From UBA5336 sp964625835 (GTDB lineage: Bacteria; Pseudomonadota; Alphaproteobacteria; Caulobacterales; Hyphomonadaceae): DNA of 11,734 bases. Location of the stretch: the NCBI GenBank assembly GCA_964625835.1, contig CAZVES010000086.1, positions 1 through 11,734 of the forward strand, in the 5' to 3' direction. Shown here one piece after another: positions 5,777 to 11,734 of the stretch. Below the pieces are notes generated by a model. It was not told the origin of the DNA. It saw nothing but the letters and a program-made list of their open reading frames with translations, and did not search any database. The translations under genes and the position numbers were made by a program. Numbering within the stretch: position 1 is the stretch's first letter; each line of letters opens with the position of its first letter.

Positions 5777-6454
5777 ATGGCGGGAATGAACCTTCTGGAA
5801 ATGATCATGAATGCGCAGGGCGGCGCAGCCAAACAGCAGTTTGGCCAGCAGCTCGGCCTCACCGAGGACCAGGCCGGCACCGCCCTGAAGGCGCTCCTGC
5901 CGGCGCTCTCGGCCGGCCTGAAGGCGAACACGGCCAAGCCTGGCGGCGTGGAAGCGCTGCTCGGCGCACTTCAGAACGGCCAGCATGAGCAATACATCGA
6001 CCAGCCAGAAGTCCTGGCCCGTCCGGAAACCATCGAGGACGGGAACGCCATTCTTGGTCACTTGCTGGGATCGAAGGACATGTCCCGCGCGGTGGCGAGC
6101 CGGGCTTCTGAAAAGACCGGCCTCAGCGACCAGGTGCTGAAAATGGCCCTGCCCATGGTGGCATCCATGGTGATGGGTTCGCTCTCCAAGCAGACCAAGG
6201 ATCCGAACGTTGCCGGCCAGCTGATGGGCGCACTCGGCGGCAGCCAGCCCCAGCCGGCCCAGGGTTCCAGCTCGGGCGGTGGCCTCCTTGGCGGGCTGCT
6301 CGGCGCGGTGATGGGCGGCGGGCGCACCCGCCAGCCAGCCCAGGCCCAGCAGGGCGGCGGCATGATGGGCATGCTCGGCAACATGCTCGACAGTGACAAT
6401 GACGGCTCTGCCGTTGATGACATCTTCGACATGGTGATGAAACAGCGCCGATAG
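5777..6454 (+). CDS. DUF937 family protein
   Basis: A 225-residue protein of the DUF937 (YidB-like) family, whose function is not established. The family signature covers about residues 1-140: MNLLEMIMNAQGGAAKQQFG, then LGLTEDQAGTALKALLPALS (26-45), GLKANTAKPGGVEALLGALQ, DGNAILGHLLGSKDMSRAVA and TGLSDQVLKMALPMVASMV. The remainder is a Gly/Gln/Pro-rich, probably flexible region (about 155-205) containing GGGLLGGLLGAVMGGG, followed by an acidic C-terminal helix DNDGSAVDDIFDMVMKQRR. There is no signal peptide, so it is presumed cytoplasmic. The ATG at 5777 is supported by AAGGGAG 7 bases upstream. It is divergent from divL across a shared region with a CtrA box. The hydrolase gene begins 43 bases after its stop, so the two are probably co-transcribed. 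Confidence 0.9.
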   Translation: MAGMNLLEMIMNAQGGAAKQQFGQQLGLTEDQAGTALKALLPALSAGLKANTAKPGGVEALLGALQNGQHEQYIDQPEVLARPETIEDGNAILGHLLGSKDMSRAVASRASEKTGLSDQVLKMALPMVASMVMGSLSKQTKDPNVAGQLMGALGGSQPQPAQGSSSGGGLLGGLLGAVMGGGRTRQPAQAQQGGGMMGMLGNMLDSDNDGSAVDDIFDMVMKQRR

Positions 6455-6460
6455 GCCAAA

Positions 6461-6474
6461 CCTTGGGGCCAAGG
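6461..6474 (+). repeat. Inverted repeat CCTTGG-GG-CCAAGG in the DUF937-hydrolase gap
   Basis: CCTTGG (6461-6466) and CCAAGG (6469-6474) form an inverted repeat (realistically a 5-bp stem with a 4-base loop) just after the DUF937 stop and about 23 bases before the hydrolase ATG. The 9-base string GGCCAAGGG here (6467-6475) is identical to 5759-5767 in the DUF937 leader. It has no T tract, so it is not a standard terminator. It may be an operator half-site pair or a processing/stability hairpin. Confidence 0.4.
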
Positions 6475-6497
6475 GTCGAGGACAGGCGGGTAAAGGC

Positions 6498-8447
6498 ATG
6501 AATCCGAGCACCACCATCACACGGGAAGAGGCCGAAACGCTTGGCCAGGCGCCAGGCTATGCTGCGGCGGTCGAGATCGCTGCGCGGCTGATGGGTGAGG
6601 AGGCCCTCGACTGCATCGAGAAAGCGGAAATCGGCCTCGCCCTGGCCGAAGAGCAACTTGGCAACCTGCCCGACACGGAAGCCGGCCCGGCCGCTCTCGC
6701 AGGTGCGCTCGCAACCCTCGAAGCGGCCGAGGATGACCTGGCCGGCCGTGACCACTGGACGTCGCACGAGGCTCTCCCGGCCCGGGAGATGATGGTGCGC
6801 CTGCTGGACCGGCAGGCCTCGCTGCTTTTGGCCATTGGACGCCCGGCAGCCGGCTTTCTCAAGGCGCGCCTCGCCCAGGAACTGGCCGCCGATTTCGGCG
6901 AGGAGCACAGCGATGCGGAGGAAGACCGCGCTGAACTCATGCTCGCCTGCGCCGAAGCCTCCGGGCGCGATGATTTCATCCGCGAAGCCCATCAGATGAT
7001 GGACCGGCTCGGCCTGAGCCTGCCCATGGCCAGTGCGGGAAGCTCCATGGAAGAGGCCATGGAAGCGGCGCCCGATGAGGCCTTCAGCGAAATGTCGGAG
7101 GCCAGCGAAAGTCTGGATGGATTTGAATCGATGCCAGTGACATCGGCCCCGGCTCCTGAGTCCTTCCCGTCAGCGCCCGCACCGGAAACCATGCGCGGAC
7201 CGACCCCGACGGCCCGGCGCCGGAGCCGTGCATCGCGCACAGCCAGCCCCGCTCCGGCTGAGGATGCCCCGGCGCCGGATGCATCCCAGCTTCCCTACCA
7301 TGAAGTGCCGATCTTCTTTGCCACCCATCGCAACCGGACCGGCCGGAAAAACCCCTATGACTATTTCCGCGGCAAGCGCGCCCCACTCAGCCTGGGCCGG
7401 GCACTGGTCACAGTTCCGAAGATGCGCGAGGTGGGCGAATTCAAGGTCGCCAAGCGCAACAGCTGGAAACGGGCCGACAAGGCCAAGCTGATCACGATCG
7501 ATACGATCGATCTGATCGGCGATCGCGACGACTTTATCGGCGAAATCCGCGGCGAGATATCTGATTCCACGCGCAAGGAGGCCCTGGTCTTCATCCACGG
7601 CTTCAACACATCCTTTGCCGGGGCCCTCCAGCGCGCCGGCCAGTTGTCCGTCGATCTCGACATTGACGGTGCCACGCTGATGTATTCCTGGCCCTCCAAG
7701 GGCAGCCTGCTTAGCTATGTGGTGGACCGCAACCAGGTGGTGTTCGAATTCCTCGATGACCTGCAGAAACTTATCGTGGACGTGGCGCTCGAGACCGGCG
7801 CCCAGCGTGTCCACCTTCTGGCCCATTCCATGGGATGCCAGTTCCTGCTGGACGCCGTCCACGCCGCGCTCCTCAATCCGAAGGTGCAGGCGCTTGGCGA
7901 CCAGCCCGTTGCCGATGAGATCATCTTCGCTTCGCCCGACGTGGATGCCCAGAACTTCACCAGCAAGCTGAGCCAGGCGGCCGGGCTGGCGCGGCGCATC
8001 ACGGTCTACAGTTCCCGCCAGGACCGCGCCCTGCGCGCCTCACAAATCCTTCAGGGTGGCGTGCGCGCCGGCCAGGCGCCGGACATTGTCGGCGCGGCCG
8101 GTTTCGATGCCGTCGACACCACCGCCGCAGAGCAGGACTTCCTGGGCCACAGCGACTATTCCAAGAGCGCAATTGACGATGTGCGCGCCGTGGTCTGGGT
8201 GCCCGAAGACGTCTCGCCAGCCAAGCGTGATGCCATCCTGAAGCCGGATGAAACGCGCACCTATTATATCTATCGCGGGGATGAGGTCGCCGAGACCGGG
8301 ATCCCGTTCCGGCGCGCCCTCCTCTACCTGCGTGAAAACGGCTCTGATGCTGCACGCGCGGTGTTCAGCGCGGCCAGCGGTGCTGCAGCGGCTGTGGGTG
8401 GCCTGGACGACCTGGTGCGCGGCGAACTGCGCAAACTGCTGACCTGA
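6498..8447 (+). CDS. DUF900-type alpha/beta hydrolase with helical N-terminal extension
   Basis: A 649-residue serine hydrolase of unknown substrate. The C-terminal half (about 266-595) is a DUF900 alpha/beta-hydrolase domain. It opens with YHEVPIFFATHRNRT (267-281), carries the oxyanion-side motif VFIHGFNTSF (364-373) and MYSWPSKGS (395-403), and has its nucleophile elbow at LLAHSMGCQF with Ser444. The probable acid is Asp481 or Asp483 in ASPDVDAQNF and the probable histidine is His551 in FLGHSDYSKS. The N-terminal part (about 1-178) is all-helical and Ala/Leu/Glu-rich, resembling TPR-type repeats, and is joined by a Pro/Ala/Ser-rich linker (about 179-265). No signal peptide or membrane helix was seen, whereas many DUF900 proteins are exported or lipidated. 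The ATG at 6498 has a purine-rich GGCGGGTAAAGG ahead. It lies 43 bases after the DUF937 gene on the same strand. Confidence 0.9.
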   Translation: MNPSTTITREEAETLGQAPGYAAAVEIAARLMGEEALDCIEKAEIGLALAEEQLGNLPDTEAGPAALAGALATLEAAEDDLAGRDHWTSHEALPAREMMVRLLDRQASLLLAIGRPAAGFLKARLAQELAADFGEEHSDAEEDRAELMLACAEASGRDDFIREAHQMMDRLGLSLPMASAGSSMEEAMEAAPDEAFSEMSEASESLDGFESMPVTSAPAPESFPSAPAPETMRGPTPTARRRSRASRTASPAPAEDAPAPDASQLPYHEVPIFFATHRNRTGRKNPYDYFRGKRAPLSLGRALVTVPKMREVGEFKVAKRNSWKRADKAKLITIDTIDLIGDRDDFIGEIRGEISDSTRKEALVFIHGFNTSFAGALQRAGQLSVDLDIDGATLMYSWPSKGSLLSYVVDRNQVVFEFLDDLQKLIVDVALETGAQRVHLLAHSMGCQFLLDAVHAALLNPKVQALGDQPVADEIIFASPDVDAQNFTSKLSQAAGLARRITVYSSRQDRALRASQILQGGVRAGQAPDIVGAAGFDAVDTTAAEQDFLGHSDYSKSAIDDVRAVVWVPEDVSPAKRDAILKPDETRTYYIYRGDEVAETGIPFRRALLYLRENGSDAARAVFSAASGAAAAVGGLDDLVRGELRKLLT

Positions 8448-8505
8448 TCGGGGTCAATGGCTTTCGGGCTTGCCAGAAATGGGTTTTGCGTCATATCGTT
8501 ATTCG

Positions 8506-8877
8506 ATGAAAGCAACTGATCAATTCGCACCCGGCGAGGTGATTTCCGTGCGATTTGCCGGGGTTCTTCGACATTATGGCGTGGTCACATTCAACGGGCG
8601 GGTGCTGTCCAATAATGGCTTCCGCGGCGGCGTGATTTCCCAGTCCATCGCGGAATTCGCCGATGGCCGCTCCATCAAGCGCCATGGCAACCGCGATGAT
8701 GCGTGCGAATACCTCACCCATGACCGCGCCCACCGCCACCTGGGCAAGGATTACACGCTCACAGGCTCCAACTGCATCGACTACACCCGCCAGGCGCGTC
8801 GCCAGCGGCCAACACCCTGGCAAGTCGCGCGCGCAGCTTTGATGGCCGTGGGCGACATGCGCCGCAACCGACGCTGA
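8506..8877 (+). CDS. Small LRAT/NlpC-P60-like (permuted papain fold) protein
   Basis: A 123-residue cytoplasmic-looking protein. FAPGEVISVRFAGVLRHYGV (7-26) followed by SNCIDYTRQAR (88-98) matches the H...NC layout of LRAT-like permuted papain-fold enzymes: a GDxI-type strand, then HYG with the catalytic His23, then NC with the nucleophile Cys90 starting a helix. The usual second polar residue about 12 positions after the histidine is Ser35 or Asn36 rather than His. Known LRAT-type relatives are acyltransferases or thiol hydrolases; the substrate here is unknown. The C-terminus is very basic (DMRRNRR). In-frame starts at ATG 8479 and TTG 8470 are possible, but none has a Shine-Dalgarno sequence. 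The 8506 start is chosen because the domain begins a few residues later. It follows the hydrolase by 58 bases and converges on the BVMO gene with a 7-base gap. Confidence 0.7.
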   Translation: MKATDQFAPGEVISVRFAGVLRHYGVVTFNGRVLSNNGFRGGVISQSIAEFADGRSIKRHGNRDDACEYLTHDRAHRHLGKDYTLTGSNCIDYTRQARRQRPTPWQVARAALMAVGDMRRNRR

Positions 8878-8884
8878 AACCGCC

Positions 8885-10402
8885 CTATTCCGCCGCCACC
8901 GCCTCAGCAGGCGCACCTGAGTCGAGCCGTCGTCCGTTGCGCGTGAACACCAGCGCGCCATCCTCCAGCGGGGCCTTTCGGAACATTTTCTTGTCCTTGC
9001 CATAGCTCTGCGGGTTCAGCCACGGTTCCCGGTCGCCCTGTTTCGGGAATTTGTGCATCACGCGCTGCATGTAGCCGGCGGAGAAATCATCGATCCAGGG
9101 CCGCGCCGGCATGTTCTCGTCGCCGGGGCGCAGGTGGGGCACGACCGTGTTGGCGCCCAGCTCGTCCATCCGGTTGATGACACGGCAGGCATATTCCGCC
9201 GTCAGGTCGGCCCGCAGGGTCCAGCTCGCATTGATGTAGCCAAAAGTGGAAATCATGTTCGGCACACTGGAATAGGCCAGGCCCTTATAGCTCCAGGTCT
9301 CACCGAAATCGACCGGTTCGCCATCCACTTCGAACTCCGCCTCGCCAAGGATGACCAGTTCAAGACCGGTGGCAGTGACGATGATGTCCGCCTCAAGGTG
9401 CTGGCCGGACTGGAGCGCGATCCCGGTCTCGTCAAAGGTCTCGATATGGTCGGTCACGACATCGGCCTGGCCTGATTTCAGCGCTTCGAAGAGATCGGAA
9501 TTGGGCACAAGGCACAGGCGCTGGTCCCAAGGGTTGTAGGTGGGCGTGAAGTGTTTCTCGATGTCGAAATCCGGCCCGAGTTCCTCGCGCAGCATGCCAA
9601 GCAGCCGCTCTTTCACCTTTTCAGGATTCTTGCGGGTCTGGTTGTACATGAATTGCTGCATGGTGACGTTCTTGGCCCGGGTGACGCCGTAGGCCCAGCT
9701 TTCCGGCAGGATCTTGCGCAGCGTGTTGGCCACCGCATCCTTGTCGGGTCGCGAGACCACATAAGTCGGCGAGCGCTGCAACATGGTCACCTTCTCGGCC
9801 GTCTCCGCCATGGCCGGCACGAGTGTCATCGCGGTTGCGCCGGAACCGATCACAACCACCTTCTTGCCAGCATAGTCGAGGTCTTCCGGCCAGAACTGGG
9901 GGTGGACCACCTCCCCCTGAAAACTGTCACGGCCCGGGAAATCCGGCGTATGGCCCTGGCGGTAGCTGTAATAGCCGGAGCACATCATCAGGAAGCCGCA
10001 GGTGAACCGGGCCGTCTGTCCGGTGCTTGTGTCTTCCGCCTCAAGCTGCCACGCCGCCACCGCGCTGTTCCAGGCGGCTTTCATAAGCCGATGATTGAAG
10101 TGGATGTGCTCTCGGATGCCGTGTTCGTCGGCCGTTTCATTAACATAGTCACGGATAGAGGGCCCATCGGCGATGGCCTTGGCCGCCGTCCACGGTTTGA
10201 AATTATAGCCCAGTGTGTGCATGTCGCTGTCGGAACGGATGCCGGGATAGCGGAAAAGGTCCCAGGTGCCACCAATCGCATCGCGGGTTTCCAGCAGCGC
10301 AAACGTCTTGCCAGGGCAGTCGCGTTGCAGGTGCACAGCCGCGCCGATGCCCGAAAGTCCGGCACCAATGATCATCACGTCGAAATGGGGCTCTTGCGCC
10401 AT
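8885..10402 (-). CDS. EthA-like type I Baeyer-Villiger monooxygenase (FAD/NADPH)
   Basis: A 505-residue flavoprotein that would insert oxygen into ketones (esters or lactones as product) or oxidise sulfur groups, using NADPH and O2. The FAD Rossmann motif is DVMIIGAGLSGIG (8-20), followed by GGTWDLFRYPGIRSDSDMHT, a stretch nearly identical to Mycobacterium EthA as I recall it. FQGEVVHPQFWP matches the BVMO fingerprint FxGxxxHxxxW(P/D). The second Rossmann motif VVVIGSGATAMTLVP binds NADPH. YNPWDQRLCLVPNSDLF and TATGLEL complete the pattern, and the length is usual for EthA-type enzymes (about 490-510). The start at 10402 is set by GGAGG 8 bases upstream; the frame is open for another 43 codons upstream, but that stretch is promoter-like. 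It is divergent from a sugar dehydrogenase. The physiological substrate cannot be read from sequence. Confidence 0.95.
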   Translation of the reverse strand: MAQEPHFDVMIIGAGLSGIGAAVHLQRDCPGKTFALLETRDAIGGTWDLFRYPGIRSDSDMHTLGYNFKPWTAAKAIADGPSIRDYVNETADEHGIREHIHFNHRLMKAAWNSAVAAWQLEAEDTSTGQTARFTCGFLMMCSGYYSYRQGHTPDFPGRDSFQGEVVHPQFWPEDLDYAGKKVVVIGSGATAMTLVPAMAETAEKVTMLQRSPTYVVSRPDKDAVANTLRKILPESWAYGVTRAKNVTMQQFMYNQTRKNPEKVKERLLGMLREELGPDFDIEKHFTPTYNPWDQRLCLVPNSDLFEALKSGQADVVTDHIETFDETGIALQSGQHLEADIIVTATGLELVILGEAEFEVDGEPVDFGETWSYKGLAYSSVPNMISTFGYINASWTLRADLTAEYACRVINRMDELGANTVVPHLRPGDENMPARPWIDDFSAGYMQRVMHKFPKQGDREPWLNPQSYGKDKKMFRKAPLEDGALVFTRNGRRLDSGAPAEAVAAE

Positions 10403-10410
10403 GAATTCGT

Positions 10411-10415
10411 CCTCC
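10411..10415 (-). promoter_or_regulatory. Ribosome binding site fixing the BVMO start
   Basis: The minus strand reads GGAGG, 8 bases before the ATG at 10402-10400. It excludes the upstream in-frame start at 10531. Confidence 0.85.
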
Positions 10416-10468
10416 GGTGCGCGGGCGGCATATGACGCCAGCGTCAAGTTTCTCACTTTGTACCGCGA

Positions 10469-10486
10469 ATTGGCCCACCCGCCAAT
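10469..10486. promoter_or_regulatory. 18-bp inverted repeat, candidate operator between BVMO and sugar dehydrogenase
   Basis: ATTGGC (10469-10474), six bases, then GCCAAT (10481-10486) form a perfect inverted repeat in the middle of the 171-bp divergent region. It overlaps a second, wider pair, AATGCA (10484-10489) and TGCATT (10507-10512). A dimeric repressor such as a TetR-type regulator would suit such a site, but no regulator gene is present in the window. Confidence 0.45.
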
Positions 10487-10516
10487 GCATGGTTTGGTAG
10501 CGGCGGTGCATTTCGA

Positions 10517-10544
10517 TTGCGGCGGAGCCAACTTGTCCTATGTC
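10517..10544 (+). promoter_or_regulatory. Candidate promoter of the sugar dehydrogenase gene
   Basis: TTGCGG (10517-10522), a 16-base spacer and TATGTC (10539-10544) resemble a weak alphaproteobacterial sigma70 promoter. It would give a leader of about 23 bases before the ATG at 10574. Judged by eye only. Confidence 0.3.
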
Positions 10545-10560
10545 CCAGCTCAAGAGACAC

Positions 10561-10566
10561 GGGAGA
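10561..10566 (+). promoter_or_regulatory. Ribosome binding site fixing the sugar dehydrogenase start
   Basis: GGGAGA lies 7 bases before the ATG at 10574, which also begins the lipoprotein signal peptide. An in-frame ATG at 10517 is thereby excluded. Confidence 0.75.
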
Positions 10567-10573
10567 CCCTGAC

Positions 10574-11734
10574 ATGCTTCGCACCGCTGCTGCCCTATCC
10601 GCTCTGGCTTGCGTCGCCGCCTGCACAAGCCAGGCCGACACGGCGCTGCAGGGTCCGCACGCCGATGCCACGCCCTTCACCCTGGAACTGACCGAGATTG
10701 CCAGCGGCCTTGAGTTTCCCTGGGGCATGGCGGCCCTGCCGAATGGCGACATGCTGGTGACCGAGCGCGAGGGCCGCCTGCGCATCCTGCGCGATGGCGC
10801 GCTCGATGACACGGCCCTCAGCGGCCTGCCGGGCGACATCTATGTCGACCGCCAGGGCGGCCTGCTGGATGTTGCGCTGCACCCCGGTTTCGAGACCAAC
10901 CGCATGGTCTACCTGTCCTACAGCCAGGGCACGTCGGACGCCAACCAGACCACGGTCATCCGCGCCACACTGAATGAAGCCGCCACGGCTCTGGAAGGGG
11001 TGGAGGAAGTGTTCGTCTCCGACATGCCTGAGAAACGCGGTGGGGCCCATTTCGGCTCGCGCATCCTTTTCCTCAATGATGGTTCCATGGTGGTCACGAC
11101 CGGCGATGGCTATCGCTGGATGGACGAGGCCCAGGACACGGGCAACCATTTCGGCAAGGTGCTGCGCATGAGCGACACGGGCGAGCCCCTGCCAGACAAC
11201 CCCTTCTACGACGAGGGCGGCGCGGCCCGGTATGTCTGGACCTATGGCCACCGCAACGTGCAGGGCGCAGCCTACGATCCTGACACCGGAATTCTCTACA
11301 CCCATGAGCATGGCCCCAAGGGCGGCGATGAACTGAACATCATCCAGGCAGGAACAAATTATGGCTGGCCGGAGATCACCTATGGCGTGGATTATGACGG
11401 CACGATCATCTCCAGCGAGACCGAGATGGACGGCATGGCACAGCCGGAAACCTACTGGGTGCCCTCCATCGCCCCGTCCGGCATGCTTTTCTATACAGGC
11501 GAGGCCTATCCCGGCTGGCAGGGCGACCTGCTGATCGGCGCCATGCAGGGTCCGGCCGGGCGCAAGCTGGTGCGCGTGGACCTGGACGAGGCCGGCCGGG
11601 TACTCGGCCGCGAGGACCTGCTGACGGATGTCGGCGAAGGCTATCGCGACGTGGAAGTGGGCACCGACGGCAAGCTCTACCTCGCCACCATCGACATCGA
11701 CGGGAAGATCTACCGGGCCGACATCGTCGAATAG
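10574..11734 (+). CDS. Lipoprotein PQQ-dependent aldose/sorbosone-type sugar dehydrogenase
   Basis: A 386-residue predicted lipoprotein of the glucose/sorbosone dehydrogenase (soluble aldose sugar dehydrogenase, YliI-like) family. Enzymes of this family oxidise aldose sugars with PQQ and pass electrons towards the respiratory chain from the periplasm. MLRTAAALSALACVAACTSQ is a short lipoprotein signal with Cys17 as the likely lipidated residue, followed by Thr-Ser, which suggests outer-membrane attachment. Beta-propeller landmarks in order are LEFPWGMAALPNGDMLVTER (46-65), GGLLDVALHPGF (95-106), GGAHFGSRILF with the probable catalytic His159 (156-166), YGHRNVQGAAYDPDTGILY (224-242), HEHGPKGGDELNIIQAGTNY (244-263) and SIAPSGMLFYTG (298-309). 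Length fits the family. The stop TAG is the last three bases of the window, so nothing downstream is visible. It is divergent from the BVMO gene. Use of PQQ is inferred from family; the preferred sugar is unknown. Confidence 0.93.
   Translation: MLRTAAALSALACVAACTSQADTALQGPHADATPFTLELTEIASGLEFPWGMAALPNGDMLVTEREGRLRILRDGALDDTALSGLPGDIYVDRQGGLLDVALHPGFETNRMVYLSYSQGTSDANQTTVIRATLNEAATALEGVEEVFVSDMPEKRGGAHFGSRILFLNDGSMVVTTGDGYRWMDEAQDTGNHFGKVLRMSDTGEPLPDNPFYDEGGAARYVWTYGHRNVQGAAYDPDTGILYTHEHGPKGGDELNIIQAGTNYGWPEITYGVDYDGTIISSETEMDGMAQPETYWVPSIAPSGMLFYTGEAYPGWQGDLLIGAMQGPAGRKLVRVDLDEAGRVLGREDLLTDVGEGYRDVEVGTDGKLYLATIDIDGKIYRADIVE

Noticed and set aside
5669..6520. A 283-codon minus-strand frame across the CtrA-box region and the DUF937 gene
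   Set aside because: It runs antisense to a clear DUF937 protein and through the intergenic region; its His/Arg-rich composition is typical of shadow frames.
8440..8456. Possible terminator hairpin TGACC...GGTCA after the hydrolase stop
   Set aside because: Only a 5-bp stem spanning the stop codon and no following T tract; too weak to call an intrinsic terminator.
10147..10152. A TTAAC half-site inside the BVMO coding region considered as a CtrA site
   Set aside because: A single half-site within a coding sequence with no second TTAA at the required 7-base spacing.
9551..10435. A 294-codon plus-strand frame opposite the BVMO gene
   Set aside because: The minus strand carries FAD and BVMO fingerprints; the opposite frame has none.
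10403..10531. 43-codon N-terminal extension of the BVMO
   Set aside because: GGAGG at the right distance from the 10402 ATG, and family proteins begin shortly before the FAD motif; the extension overlaps the divergent promoter region.

Overview
The window reads as chromosomal DNA of a high-G+C alphaproteobacterium, most likely from the Caulobacterales/Maricaulales/Hyphomonadaceae side. The main evidence is a DivL-type histidine-kinase-like protein whose phospho-acceptor histidine is replaced by tyrosine. It lies downstream of a perfect CtrA-type box (TTAA-N7-TTAAC) and has a GANTC (CcrM-type) site in its leader. The taxon is inferred from gene content only.

Layout. At the left edge, on the minus strand, a short conserved lipoprotein gene (1035-1601) is followed 18 bp later by the 5' part of argS (1016 down to the window edge, truncated). 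Divergent from these is ispH (1741-2688), the last enzyme of the MEP isoprenoid pathway. A small gene of visibly lower G+C (2706-3128), perhaps HEPN-like, follows ispH. It ends in a 4-base stop-codon overlap with the convergent 818-codon divL (3125-5581, minus). The 195-bp divL upstream region carries the CtrA box and is shared with a rightward run of three genes: a DUF937 protein (5777-6454), a cytoplasmic DUF900-type alpha/beta hydrolase with a helical N-terminal extension (6498-8447) and a small LRAT/NlpC-like protein (8506-8877). Seven bases further on, a convergent EthA-like Baeyer-Villiger monooxygenase gene ends (8885-10402, minus). Its 171-bp upstream region, which holds an 18-bp inverted repeat, is shared with a divergent lipoprotein PQQ-dependent sugar dehydrogenase (10574-11734) that ends at the last base of the window.

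How it fits together. argS and ispH are housekeeping genes. In Caulobacter, DivL promotes the CckA phosphorelay that activates CtrA, so a CtrA box at the divL promoter would close a feedback loop and might also couple the DUF937-hydrolase-LRAT unit to the cell cycle. The BVMO/dehydrogenase pair looks like an independent metabolic unit. No tRNA, rRNA, CRISPR array, insertion sequence or convincing intrinsic terminator was seen, and no gene-free stretch exceeds 200 bp.
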